Position numbers and translations under genes: made by a program. A DNA stretch of 64,000 nt from Amoebidium appalachense (Eukaryota > Ichthyosporea), in assembly GCA_963693365.1 (NCBI GenBank), contig CAVNZM010000002.1, positions 7,502,001-7,566,000 of the forward strand, read 5' to 3'. This document shows positions 13,823 through 30,300 of the stretch, piece by piece. The notes beneath the pieces are model-generated. The model was given only the letters and a program-made list of their open reading frames with translations, ran no database searches and was not told the origin of the DNA. Within the stretch, counting starts at the first letter, position 1, and the number at the start of each line of letters is the position of its first letter.

Positions 13823-16800
13823 TTAGCGACGTCGGCGCTTCTTTCGTGCGGGCTGGCTGGCAGGGCCGGCCACCAAAGTACCTAGGTAGTCTGTGAGTGC
13901 TCCTGCGGCTGTGTCTTGCAGGCCGGAGTGAGGTTCCCAGGTGTCGTTCTTAGCCGTGTACCCTTTCCAACGAACTTTGTAAAGGGCTTGGGCAGTTGCC
14001 GAGTCGTACTTGTGGGCAATAATTTTTGCCACTTCGAAGGTGGGGGTGGGTGAATCTTGCGGACCAGAGTCGGCTGGCGTCATATCAACGTCGTCACGGG
14101 GAAAATACGGCTTCAAGTGACGTGCGTGTGCTCGAACGGTGTCCGTTGACCCAACCCGCTGAATTTCGTAAGACATGGGGGCGTCGGTAACGCGCCGCAG
14201 GACGCGATACGGACCTTCCCATTTAGGTCTGAGTGCCGTGGGTAGACTGTGGTCGGTGGTGGAGTCTGTGACTGCTTTCAACACCAGACCCTCGAGTTCT
14301 GTGGGTTCACGAGCATTTTTGTTAGCCGTGATTTTACTACGACGGGCAGCTTCAGACATAATTCGTGTGACTGTTTGCCGGGCATACTGCACTCGTTGCA
14401 GTAGTTCTCGACGGTATTCCTCCGTCTCCATCCCACATGAAGCCGCAATTGGGGGGCGGGGGGGCTCGACCGGATCTCTGCCATAAAGCATGAAGAATGG
14501 CGTGTCCCCCAAGGAAGAGTGGTAGGCGGTGCGGTAGGAAAACAGTACTTGCGGTAAGTAGTCAATCCATTCGTGGTGTTTATCCTGCACGAGAGTGGCA
14601 AGAATATTCTTAAGTGTGCGATTGAATCGCTCTACGGCACCATTGGTCTGGGGGCTGTAGGGACTTGCAAAAATTCGTTTTGTAGCCAACACTCGACAGA
14701 CATCTGTGACCAACATAGCTGCCAAATTCGCGCCGTTGTCTGATACTAAAAATTCCGGACGACCGTGACGGCAGTAGATGGAGTCTTCGAATGCCTTTGC
14801 CACATCTTCGGCTGTGGGTGTTTTGTGAAATAAAATCACTTCCGGCCAGCGAGTGAAGAGGTCGAGAAACACCAACAGGGAAACTCTGAGATCAGATTTC
14901 GTAGGCATCTCAGTAATGTCCATAGACACGTATTGAAAGGGATAGGTGGGGATAAAACCATCGTGAATTCGTAGTTTCTTTTGCATTCGGGGTGTCTTCC
15001 GGTATTGACAGGCTTTGCATGTGGTTACCCACTGCACCGAGTCTTGCCATACACGTGGCCACCATGCTATCTGGGTAACACGGTGGAAGGTGCGTGCTGC
15101 GTCGAGGTGACCTGCGGTTGGGGCGTCGTGACATGCGGCCAAAACGAGGCGCACAAGCGTAGACGGCACCCAAATTCGTGGTTCCTTGCTGGGTTTGCGG
15201 GGGCCACGCTGTTCTAGGACCCACACATACACAAGGTCATTGTCTATGGTGCAGCGACTAGCTTCCATCGCGATTTCGTTGCCAAATAATTCGTAGCCCG
15301 GTGCTTTTTCCAGGTAGGCCCTGACTTTCGCAATGTGTTTATCAGCCTTCTGTGCTGACACATACTGTTCATAGGTGGGCATTCGTCCATCCGCTTTTGG
15401 GGGAATAAATTCTGGCGGCGTGGTATTAGGTTTCGTGGGTTCAGCTGGGGGTGGGTGGGTGGCAGCTTGTGCCTGCGCTGTCGCTGCGGCGGAGCGTGTT
15501 ACCGCAAACACCGTGGACGAGCCCGAGACTGTGCCGATCAGTGAGGGGTATGTCAGCTCAGTATCTTCGGGTCCTGGTTGCGCATTTTCTTTAGATGGCC
15601 GAGAGAGTCCATCAGCATTGCTGTGGTGTTTGCCCGCCCTGTGCTGAATTTCGTATGTGTATGCGGAAAGCGCCATTTGCCAGCCTGCAACAACAGGTTC
15701 CGGTGCATCGCCGGTAGACAGAATGCGCGTCAAGCTGGAGTGGTCGGTTCGTAACAAGAAAGGAGCCCCATAGGTGTAAGCGCGAAATGCTTTGCACACA
15801 GCCCAATACACACCTAAGGCTTCCCTTTTATTCGCCGCATAATTTCGTTCACTCTTAGAGAGTGTTCTGCTAGCATAAGCTATGGGTCGTTCTTTGCCGT
15901 CATCACCTACCTGCGAAATCACTGCGCCCAGAGCATACTGTGAAGCATCTGAGTCAACAATAAAAGGTTTGGTGAAATCGGGGTGAGCAAGCACAGGTGC
16001 ATTAATTAACGCATTCTTAAGGGTATCGTATGCTTTCTCCTGTTCCGTACCCCACACCCATGCAGCATTTTTCTGTGCTTTCTTTTTCGTGGCCAAAATA
16101 GCTGCAGAATCGGCGTGCAAATTTTTTGCTTCGTCTTTTCGTTGTTTTGCGCTGCCGTTGCGTTTGGCGGGTTTCGTAGAGGGGGGCATTTTTGCGTGAA
16201 TTCGTTTTAGTAATTCTGAATCCTCCTTCGAGGTGCCCAGCATTCGCGTGAGTGGTTCAGCCGTATGGCTGAAATCGTCCACAAATATTCGATAATATGA
16301 AAATAACCCGAGGTCACTTCGTAGCTCAGATAAATTTTGTGGGTAGCTTTTATTCTTTATTGCTGCCACTTTTTCTGGGTCTACCTTAATACCATCCGGG
16401 CATACGCGATGGCCTAAATAGCCAACTTCTTCCATGAACAAAGAGCATTTTCTGCCTTTCAGTTTTAATCCTGCATCACAGAGCCGGGAAAAACATGAAT
16501 CTAAATGCCCAAAATGTTCTTCGATAGTGGGTGACATAACTAATATATCATCGAGATATATGAGTACATGTGTCCACAGCATACCAGCGAATACACGGTT
16601 CATCATCCTTGAAAAGACAGCAGGCATGTTACTTACTCCAAAAGGTGCGCGTGCGAATTGATACTGCCCCCAGGGGGTGGTAAATGCAAGTTTTTCTTTG
16701 TCGTTATCGGCTACTTTGACTTGGTGGTAACCACCGTTTAAATCAAGTGCGGAAAACACGCGGGCACCTCTGAGCATACCCAGAGCCATGTCAATTCGTG

Positions 16801-18724
16801 GTAAAGGGTAACCGTCTTTCTTCGTAATCAAGTTCAGCATTCTAAAATCAATGCAGACTCTTAAAGACCCGTCCTTTTTCGCCACCAACACCATCGGAGC
16901 GGAGTAAGGGCTGGACGCAGGCTCAATCACTCCAAACTCTACCCAATTTTGAATTTGTTTGTGTAGGCTATCGCGAAGGTGATGTGGGATGTTATAGGGC
17001 CTGCGGTACTGTGGTATGGTGGTAGTTACTTCGATCGACAGTTCGTCTAAGGTACTCAAACCAAAGTCGTTGTCGTGTGCAGAGAACACATGCTTCCATT
17101 TCTTAAGCAGTTTTCGTATCCGTTTCGCCAACGGTTTCCGTTGGTCTGGGGGAGTTCCAGGCATGTCGTATTCTTCTGGAGGTTTGACCCCAAAAGGCAA
17201 GTCGTCGTCTGTGGCGGCTTCCCCGTCGGAGGTACATTCGTGCGTACGCTTTCGTAAATTATTCGTATCCTCCAGTGCAGTGGTAGATGGTGCCCCATCT
17301 GCTGCTTCGATAGTAGGTGGCCCTACCTCTGGTTTTGTTCGTGCTGGATTACCAAAACCATTCATTTTCGTGGAACTGCGCTGTGTGGTGTTCTCTTTCG
17401 TACTCATATTCATAATTTTACTCCGTTCACACACCTTAATACTACCGTTAATATTAGTAGCCGCCTGGAAAGTGTGTGGTTCGTGTTCGGTGGGTTCTTC
17501 GGTTGATTCCTGCGAAGAAAAGTTCGTTTTAGCAGAGGTACCTAATGGATGGCCGGGGTGTGGGGTTGTCGCCCTCCTGGTTCCATTACCGGAGTGTGGA
17601 CGTGCTAAAAGAGTAACAGTGTCATCTGATTGCAAGGGAATAAACATGGCCACCTCCGTACCAGGGCCTAGGTACACATGATGGTCCGATGTGTTAGTCA
17701 ACAACACCTTGCATTCGTATTCGTCCTCGATCACACTTTCTTCGCTAGTGGAGAGGGGGGGTTCGTTATTCGAAATTCGAGCTAAACTGGTGACACTGCA
17801 TGCTGTTGTGTAAGCCCGTGAATTAAGTGGACCACATGGAACCACTGTGCCCATACAACAGTCTAAAGTTCGTGGTGGTGGTGCGCCGGCAGCGAGTTTT
17901 ATTTTACACGTTGCGATATTTGACGCATCTACCGGGAGGTGAATACCTGTGGTGGTAATTAATACGCGAGAAACAGCTGTCTCCTCCGCACTCCCACGCA
18001 ACCACCACACCGGAATACTGCACCTGCGATTTCCCTTAGCATACATGAACGAAAGTTCTGCAGCACCGTAATCAATTCGTCCCTGTTGTGGCCCCATGAA
18101 ATCAACACCTAATAAGGCATCATATGGTAGATTATCAATCACATGCCATCTGTGCACCACTAGAGCAGATTCGTTGGGAATGGCGAGAGTGAGAGATATA
18201 CTTCCTTGGCATGTCATTTCGTTACTTTGTGCATCCAGTACACTAAAATTAGGAACATGCTGAATTCGTTTTCTTGCCACTACAGGGAGAGATTCGTAAA
18301 ATGCTGTGCTTATACAGCTATGGCTAGCACCAGAGTCGACAACTACTGTGACTAGCTTCCCATGCACATACATTCGCGCAAGTGTGGCTGTGCATTTATT
18401 TTCGTGGGTTAATGTGCACACAGTGGCATTTTCATGCCGTGGTTCTGCAATGGAGGAGTGCACACGGTCAGCAAAATGCACATTTTTCTTTTTGCGCGGG
18501 GGCGGGGTGTGCGTGTGCATGGGGGGGTCAGTACACGGGGGTAACTGTTCGTGGGGGGGTGGGGCACATGCAGATTCGTGGGAGGGCTCCGAGACAACAG
18601 AAATTTCCGCACCAGTAGATTTATTTTGCAATTTATCTGCCAGAGGGGAACACAGTTCCAGCTCTGCTATTAAATCAAATACATTATGTTCTACTGGGGA
18701 GAGACCAGTCCCTTGCCCGCCTTC
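13823..18724 (-). CDS. Pol polyprotein: protease, reverse transcriptase, RNase H, integrase, chromodomain
   Basis: The first possible start used here is a TTG at 18631 (1,602 residues), but the frame is open without a stop up to the TAG that ends gag at 18725. It is therefore probably made as a gag-pol readthrough product. Numbered from 18631: retropepsin DSGA at 99-102; RT with YLDD at 692-695; RNase H from about 888 (IVDSDAS) to 1010; integrase zinc motif H1168, H1175, C1205, C1208; DDE triad D1238, D1298, E1334 with the canonical 35-residue gap; GPY motif at 1473; chromodomain at about 1532-1584 (YKVRWKGY, then WEP); basic tail ending in arginines. The chromodomain places it among chromoviruses, whose integrases are steered to marked chromatin. 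All catalytic residues that I can identify are present. Confidence 0.95.
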   Translation of the reverse strand, partial: EGGQGTGLSPVEHNVFDLIAELELCSPLADKLQNKSTGAEISVVSEPSHESACAPPPHEQLPPCTDPPMHTHTPPPRKKKNVHFADRVHSSIAEPRHENATVCTLTHENKCTATLARMYVHGKLVTVVVDSGASHSCISTAFYESLPVVARKRIQHVPNFSVLDAQSNEMTCQGSISLTLAIPNESALVVHRWHVIDNLPYDALLGVDFMGPQQGRIDYGAAELSFMYAKGNRRCSIPVWWLRGSAEETAVSRVLITTTGIHLPVDASNIATCKIKLAAGAPPPRTLDCCMGTVVPCGPLNSRAYTTACSVTSLARISNNEPPLSTSEESVIEDEYECKVLLTNTSDHHVYLGPGTEVAMFIPLQSDDTVTLLARPHSGNGTRRATTPHPGHPLGTSAKTNFSSQESTEEPTEHEPHTFQAATNINGSIKVCERSKIMNMSTKENTTQRSSTKMNGFGNPARTKPEVGPPTIEAADGAPSTTALEDTNNLRKRTHECTSDGEAATDDDLPFGVKPPEEYDMPGTPPDQRKPLAKRIRKLLKKWKHVFSAHDNDFGLSTLDELSIEVTTTIPQYRRPYNIPHHLRDSLHKQIQNWVEFGVIEPASSPYSAPMVLVAKKDGSLRVCIDFRMLNLITKKDGYPLPRIDMALGMLRGARVFSALDLNGGYHQVKVADNDKEKLAFTTPWGQYQFARAPFGVSNMPAVFSRMMNRVFAGMLWTHVLIYLDDILVMSPTIEEHFGHLDSCFSRLCDAGLKLKGRKCSLFMEEVGYLGHRVCPDGIKVDPEKVAAIKNKSYPQNLSELRSDLGLFSYYRIFVDDFSHTAEPLTRMLGTSKEDSELLKRIHAKMPPSTKPAKRNGSAKQRKDEAKNLHADSAAILATKKKAQKNAAWVWGTEQEKAYDTLKNALINAPVLAHPDFTKPFIVDSDASQYALGAVISQVGDDGKERPIAYASRTLSKSERNYAANKREALGVYWAVCKAFRAYTYGAPFLLRTDHSSLTRILSTGDAPEPVVAGWQMALSAYTYEIQHRAGKHHSNADGLSRPSKENAQPGPEDTELTYPSLIGTVSGSSTVFAVTRSAAATAQAQAATHPPPAEPTKPNTTPPEFIPPKADGRMPTYEQYVSAQKADKHIAKVRAYLEKAPGYELFGNEIAMEASRCTIDNDLVYVWVLEQRGPRKPSKEPRIWVPSTLVRLVLAACHDAPTAGHLDAARTFHRVTQIAWWPRVWQDSVQWVTTCKACQYRKTPRMQKKLRIHDGFIPTYPFQYVSMDITEMPTKSDLRVSLLVFLDLFTRWPEVILFHKTPTAEDVAKAFEDSIYCRHGRPEFLVSDNGANLAAMLVTDVCRVLATKRIFASPYSPQTNGAVERFNRTLKNILATLVQDKHHEWIDYLPQVLFSYRTAYHSSLGDTPFFMLYGRDPVEPPRPPIAASCGMETEEYRRELLQRVQYARQTVTRIMSEAARRSKITANKNAREPTELEGLVLKAVTDSTTDHSLPTALRPKWEGPYRVLRRVTDAPMSYEIQRVGSTDTVRAHARHLKPYFPRDDVDMTPADSGPQDSPTPTFEVAKIIAHKYDSATAQALYKVRWKGYTAKNDTWEPHSGLQDTAAGALTDYLGTLVAGPASQPARKKRRRR

Positions 18725-20725
18725 CTATTCTACACGTGCTCTCTTGAACTTGGCCCGATTAGCCTCAATCTCTGCCTTGCGGGTTCCCTTCTTAAAGTTG
18801 GGGTCGTACTTGGGGCAAATTGGTGACCCCCCAAAGTGCCCCTTCTGCTTGCAGGAGTGGCATTCGAATTTGAGGGCCGGGCACGTCTTGCCTTCGGCGT
18901 GGCTGCCGTACTTGCACCCACGGTTGCAGGGGGTGGTGCCCATGCGCGAAAAAATAGACGGCTTCTCGCTGGCACCAGATCCACCACCGGGTTGCTGTTT
19001 TGTGGGGGGTTTCTGTGTTAGAATGGTGGATGGGGTTCGTGTGTGCCTGTCTCTTTCTTTTTCTGCGAGATAGGCAACAACTCCAGACAGGGTCAATTCT
19101 TCTTCTTTTCGTGTTTGTCTGAGTTGATATTTGCGAAATTCTTGTTCGTCTTCCCCACCCAATCGGTGAGACAAATCCAAAATTTGGTGTGCCTCAGACT
19201 TAAGGGGGTACACACGTGCCCACAAACGCGCATGCCTGCTTGCAAATTCGGCCACCTTTTGCTTGCCTTGTTTGAGTGCATTTAATTCGGCACTGAGTGC
19301 CTCTTGCACACGCTGGTCGTGAAATTTCGTAACTAGTGCATGTGCAAATGCATCAAACGTGAGTTCTCCCTGTGTCCTGGTAAAATTCGTGTACCACACA
19401 CGGGCGGGGGAAGCAAGAGGAAAGCACTGCACCGCCCAGCGAACAGCAAGTGTGGGGGGGACCCCTGCAATGCAAAACATCTGCTGGGAAAATTCGTGCA
19501 GCCATTCAATCACCGTGCATTTATCCTGCAAGTCACCCTTGTATTCTGGTAGTTTCAATGCAGCCAAGATGGGGCCGTATTCGGATGCATGCAACTGGCG
19601 GAGAGGGTGCAACCACAGTTTTTCGTGCTCTGCAAAGTGCTTGTTCAATATAGACCCAGCCTTACCTCCTGAGCCTGTGCTGACATCAGAGCCTCTCGGG
19701 CGACTTGGCGTGCCTGCCAGTCCACCTGCAGACGCCAGAGGGGATCCTGCAAGGGGGATTTCGTTAAATACGGGTGCTTTAGGCTGGTCGAAGTGATCTT
19801 CTTCATGCACTTTCGCAGTCATGTGTTCGTTTTCGTTTGTGGGTGTGTCTTCGTAACTTTGTTCGTGTTTTTCTTCATTTTCAGCATCAGAATCAGTGTA
19901 GCTGAGTGTGCGCGCAAGCACATCCTTATATGTAAATTTAGTGGGGGGTGCGGGAGGTGCAATTACCTTGGGATCAGTGCACCCAGATGGGACCGGGGAC
20001 AAAGGCTTCTTGCCTGTGGTGGGTGGGGGAGGACGGGGGGTGGTGGGCACCGTCGTATTTTTCACACGTGCCTCAGCCACCAACTGTGCTTCCCGCTCCA
20101 ACTCAGACCATTTCGCGGACGTGCACAACATTTTAGACAGTGTGGTGTCTTCCATCTGCGAAATCTCACTGTAAATCTGCGCGACATCAGCTTCGAGGTC
20201 CATCACAGGCCGCCCAGCATCGATTGCAGTTTGAATGGCACGTCTCAGAGTTTCAATACGATAGAACTTGGAGAGAACACGGCCCCGCACCTCTGCCAGA
20301 GCTGTGGCAGTGTCCCGGTCTTGTTTCGTTTTTTCCTTCGTTGCTACTTGAAGTTCGTTCGTGTGTTTGTTGGTGTTCGTGTGTTCGTTGGTGTTCGTAT
20401 GTTCGTTGGTTTTCGTGTGTTCGTTGCGCTTCGTTTTGTCTTTGGGTTTCGTGCTTTCGTTGGGCTTCGTTTCTTCGTTGCCAGTGGGCTTCGTAGTTGC
20501 CTTTGTGTTCGTGTGTGTGTTGGGTTTTGTGATCGTGTTCGGTTTCTGGGGAGCACGAGGCTGTGTAGGGGGAGGGGTGGGGAGTGTTTTCGTGCCCTGC
20601 CCCGGAGTCTTGGCTTTCTTCTGCGTTGGGGGCGGCGGTTTGACTGCGGTAGGCTTCTTGGTGTCACGTCTCAGTTTGCTTTCATTGTCCGAGAGTACAG
20701 GGTAGTCGTCAAATTCGCCCGCCAT
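18725..20725 (-). CDS. Gag polyprotein
   Basis: 666 residues from a clear ATG at 20725, about 35 bases after the primer-binding site. The N-terminal half is low-complexity, rich in Lys, Thr, Pro and Asn, with NEHTNT-type repeats (coding region about 20345-20470). The middle contains the helical gag core (around LAVRWAVQCFPL and ARVWYTNF). The C terminus has two zinc-knuckle-like motifs with unusual spacing: C-x3-C-x4-H-x5-C, then C-x2-C-x4-H-x6-C, instead of the standard CX2CX4HX4C. The stop is TAG. Pol follows in the same frame. The protein would form the particle shell and bind genomic RNA. Confidence 0.9.
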   Translation of the reverse strand: MAGEFDDYPVLSDNESKLRRDTKKPTAVKPPPPTQKKAKTPGQGTKTLPTPPPTQPRAPQKPNTITKPNTHTNTKATTKPTGNEETKPNESTKPKDKTKRNEHTKTNEHTNTNEHTNTNKHTNELQVATKEKTKQDRDTATALAEVRGRVLSKFYRIETLRRAIQTAIDAGRPVMDLEADVAQIYSEISQMEDTTLSKMLCTSAKWSELEREAQLVAEARVKNTTVPTTPRPPPPTTGKKPLSPVPSGCTDPKVIAPPAPPTKFTYKDVLARTLSYTDSDAENEEKHEQSYEDTPTNENEHMTAKVHEEDHFDQPKAPVFNEIPLAGSPLASAGGLAGTPSRPRGSDVSTGSGGKAGSILNKHFAEHEKLWLHPLRQLHASEYGPILAALKLPEYKGDLQDKCTVIEWLHEFSQQMFCIAGVPPTLAVRWAVQCFPLASPARVWYTNFTRTQGELTFDAFAHALVTKFHDQRVQEALSAELNALKQGKQKVAEFASRHARLWARVYPLKSEAHQILDLSHRLGGEDEQEFRKYQLRQTRKEEELTLSGVVAYLAEKERDRHTRTPSTILTQKPPTKQQPGGGSGASEKPSIFSRMGTTPCNRGCKYGSHAEGKTCPALKFECHSCKQKGHFGGSPICPKYDPNFKKGTRKAEIEANRAKFKRARVE

Positions 20726-20758
20726 GGTTGAAGAGATTCTTGAAAGATGTGAGATTCT

Positions 20759-20777
20759 GGAACTGCGCGGTCGCCAA
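20759..20777 (-). other. Primer-binding site
   Basis: Next to the 5' LTR on the sense strand is TTGGCGACCGCGCAGTTCC. After one spacer base, TGGCGACC is the complement of a tRNA 3' end (..GGTCGCCA). Arginine tRNA primers of this type are known in some gypsy elements, but the exact tRNA cannot be settled here. Confidence 0.75.
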
Positions 20778-21387
20778 TGTAAACAGTTGAACTAGTTGGG
20801 ATAAGGCAGAGAACAACTGAATCAGAATAAAGACAGAGAACGGGTAGTAAGGCACACGCGGCCAGGTTACTATTTAATGTGCTCGTTCAGAGTGATCCCC
20901 CGTACTGGGACGGCTTGTTTATATAGCCCCCAGGTTCCGGATCATCTGGATGGGTGGCATTGATGCCTTCGTGACTTCTGACCAGTCAGAAGAGTGCGGT
21001 CGTCTTTATGTGCACACAGTGCACCAATAACATGAAGCTAACTAAAAGGATAACTTTGTGGCAAATGATTGGTCAATACTTAAGCCCGTTTAGGTTTATG
21101 CAACTGGGTCTGATTTCCTTATTGGTTCCGTTCGTTTAGCTATAGATGTCGCCTCCGTAGTGGATGAGACTTGCATTCCTATCCTAGCGGTTCTCGAATT
21201 CTATTGGTTCATACTGACTGCACGGCCACTGCATATTGCCGGCGCCGCGGCTCAGTCGTGAGCCGCAGCCCGCGGCTGTCGCGTGTGATATTGATCTGAT
21301 CATATGTACACAATATCTACGTGATCACTATGATATGTACAGTATATTCGTAATAGTAAACATGTACGGCGTGTACAGATGTTTACA
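20778..21387 (-). repeat. 5' LTR of the chromovirus
   Basis: 610 bp, the partner of 13148-13757 with a constant offset of 7,630 bases and one visible mismatch. Transcription of the element would start in this copy and run leftward. Confidence 0.97.
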
Positions 21388-23359
21388 GTGCTGTGTGCCT
21401 ACTTCAACAAATATGCGGCCGAGAAGGTTTACTCCGTGACTCTCTACCCCTTCGCCCGTTTCTGCCGTGCCCAGTGGCACATCCTCCGGTGGGTGTGTGC
21501 GCTCATCATTGCGGGCATCATCATTGCATTCATTGCCGTCGACATGTGGGGCGACTGGATGCGCTTTGTGTCCATCGGTGGTCTTGCCTTCTTCATCGCC
21601 ATGGGCTACTTCTGCTCGTGGAAGCGCCATGCCGTTAATTGGCGCCCCGTCATCTGGGGTATCTCCCTGCAGCTGGTGTTTGGCTTCCTTGTGCTCAAGT
21701 GGCAGCCCGGCTACGACGCACTTGACTGGCTGTCCGGCCACGTGTCCCGCTTCCTTTTGTACTCGGACGAAGGTGCCGCTTTCGTGTTTGGCGAGGGCTT
21801 CCGCGAGCTTTTCTTTGCCTTCAAGGTGCTGCCCACAGTCATCTTCTTTGCCTCGTTCATGGGTATTTGCTACTACTTTGGTCTCATGCAGATGATAATT
21901 GCCAAGCTATCCTTCGTCATGCAGAAGACCCTCGGTACGTCTGCCGCGGAGTCTCTGAACGCCGCCGGCAACATCTTCCTGGGCCAGACCGAGGCACCTC
22001 TCCTGATCAAGCCGTTCCTCAAGAACATGACCAAGTCCGAGCTGCATGCCGTCATGACGGGTGGATTTGGCACCATTGCTGGCAGTGTCATGGCCGCATT
22101 CATCGGCTTCGGCATCTCCGCCAGCTCTCTGATGGCGGCATCCGTGATGGCGGCACCTGCCTGCCTGGCCATGTCCAAGCTGGTCTACCCCGAGACAGAG
22201 GAGTCAGAGACGGCCGCCGGTACGGACTTTGTTCTTCCCAAGTCTGAGGCCCAAAACGTGATTGAAGCCGCCTCTGCCGGTGCCAGCGATGCCATTCCCC
22301 TGGCCCTCAACATCGGTGCCGCCATGATTGCTTTCGTGTCCCTTCTGGGTCTGATCAACAACATGTTCATGTTCGTCGGTGACATGGTCGGCATCGAGGG
22401 GTTTACCTTTGAGTATATGTGCTCGTACGTTCTTCGACCAATAGCCTTCCTCATGGGTGTGCCATGGGTGAATGCCGGCCACGTTGCTTCTCTGATGGGT
22501 CTCAAGACATTCGTCAATGAGGTGTGTATTTGGCTGTGTGTGCGTGCATGATAACGTTAATGGACCCATTGTTGTGCTGTGTTTGCGTGCATGTTAAATT
22601 TCCGTCTTTTTCTTTTCATTAGACACTGGTACGTTGATACTGGCACGTGGACTGCATCAACACATATGGACAAAACACGTGTATCCTATGACATTATGAT
22701 ACAGTGTCCACTCGTATCACCCACCACGAGTCACGCAAGACAGGAGCCCAATGAACCGCACCATGATTCAGAAACATGCACATCAGTGTGATTTTTGACT
22801 TTTACAAACTGAAACACATTTCCTTCCCCCCAGTTCGTTGCATACACCCGCCTTGCCGATATGATCAAGGCCGGTATCCTGAGCAAGCGTGCGGAGACGA
22901 TTGCGACATTTGCGCTGTGCGGGTTTGCCAACTTCAGCTCCATTGCCGTGCAGCTGGGCGGGCTGGGCGCCATGGCCCCCAACCGCTACAGGGACCTGGC
23001 CACGCTGGCCTTCAGCGCAATGCTCACCGGCACCGCCACCACATGGATGAACGCCTCCATTGCCGGCATCCTGATGTCGGCCCAGTAACTCGAGCAACAT
23101 TGCTGATCCAAAATGGGTGGGGTTTTCTTTAGGTACTGTAATCAAGGGTTGAAAGGTATGCATCTAGGCCAGCCTTTTAGCTAATAGAATTTTTGTGTCT
23201 ATAGTAAGTTCCTAGTTTGTAACTAGGTACAGCTAGGTACAAGTTTTAATTCTCACTGTTGGGAAAGATAATGAAAAGTATGTAGGAGAGCCGACAGGGT
23301 ACATGAAATTATCTGTTCGGATGCGAATGGATTCCACCTACCCCGTGGCAGGTAAACGA

Positions 23360-23365
23360 AATAAA
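23360..23365 (+). terminator. Candidate polyadenylation signal of CNT copy 1
   Basis: AATAAA 272 bases after the stop codon of the CNT gene. It is the only canonical hexamer I noticed in this 3' flank. Confidence 0.5.
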
Positions 23366-23399
23366 AGCCTCGAGTACCTGCAATTTGTGCTTTTTTAAA

Positions 23400-25800
<2,401 letters not shown>

Positions 25801-25802
25801 CC

Positions 25803-25808
25803 CTCTAC

Positions 25809-25862
<54 letters not shown>

Positions 25863-26160
25863 CTCTCAGTCTCTCTCTCCCTACACCATGAGGCCCCTCT
25901 CTCTCCGAGCCTCTCAGGCTCTCTATCATCCCCCCCCCCCCCCCCCCCTCCGTCTCTTTCTCTCTCTCTCTCTCTCTCTCCCCCCCCCCCCCCCCTCTCT
26001 CTCTCTCTTTCGAGATCTCTCTCTCTCTCTCGATCTCTATCTGAGTCCCTCCCCCCTCCCCCCTCCCCCCCCCCCCCCCCTGCTCACCGGCTGTCCCTCC
26101 CCCCCCCCCCCCCCCCCCCCCCCCTCCTCCCCTGTGATTCCCCTCCCCCCCCCCCAACCC
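25803..26160. repeat. (CA)n, (CT)n and poly-C block
   Basis: (CA)n at 25809-25860, CT-rich DNA to 25925, then alternating C homopolymers and CT repeats to 26155. No gene. Confidence 0.93.
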
Positions 26161-26379
26161 GGCCCTAACTCAGTCACTTAGTCTTTCTTTTCACTCCGCC
26201 TTAGTTTTCTTTCTCACACCATACATTCGTGCCATGCATATACATGCACACACGTGCACATGTAATTTTGTACCACGTGCACAGAGGCGCGAGTCCCATT
26301 TGCATGGTATCACATATATGCTTATGCACCTGCAATCACTTACACACGTGCACGCACACATGCATATGAACACTTAACC

Positions 26380-30300
<3,921 letters not shown>

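Larger units (their letters stand above)
13148..21387 (-). mobile_element. Full-length Ty3/gypsy chromovirus (LTR retrotransposon), recent insertion
   Basis: An 8,240-bp element in minus orientation with 610-bp LTRs, a primer-binding site, gag, pol with a C-terminal chromodomain, and a polypurine tract. The LTRs begin TGTAAACA and end TGTTTACA. It is flanked by a direct 5-bp target duplication, GTGCT, at 13143-13147 and 21388-21392, inside exon 1 of a CNT gene. Reading the two LTRs side by side I find one difference (G at 13193, C at 20823). With open frames throughout, this marks a young and possibly active copy. The gag frame ends in TAG and pol continues in the same frame without another stop. 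Confidence 0.97.
12858..23088 (+). pseudogene. CNT-family nucleoside transporter copy 1, exon 1 split by an LTR retrotransposon
   Basis: Coding parts are 12858-13147, 21393-22521 and 22834-23088 (stop TAA). They sum to 1,674 bases and 557 residues, in frame once the element and one target duplicate are ignored. CNT/SLC28 proteins cotransport nucleosides with Na+ or H+ across the plasma membrane. The family signature GQTEAPLLIKPF is present, followed by the TKSELHAVMTGGFGTIAGS block, then NE at the end of exon 1 and FVAY at the start of exon 2, then the GFANFSSIA helix region. The start is the ATG in MSGDD, which aligns with copy 2. The 312-base intron is phase 0 with donor GTGTGT and acceptor CCCCCCAG. 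The insertion falls after residue 96, before most of the membrane domain, so the product should be lost unless the element is spliced out or absent on another allele. No other damage is visible, so the break is recent. Confidence 0.93.

Noticed and set aside
19793-20731. A 312-codon plus-strand ORF over gag
   Set aside because: Antisense shadow of the gag gene, with low-complexity content and no recognisable domain.
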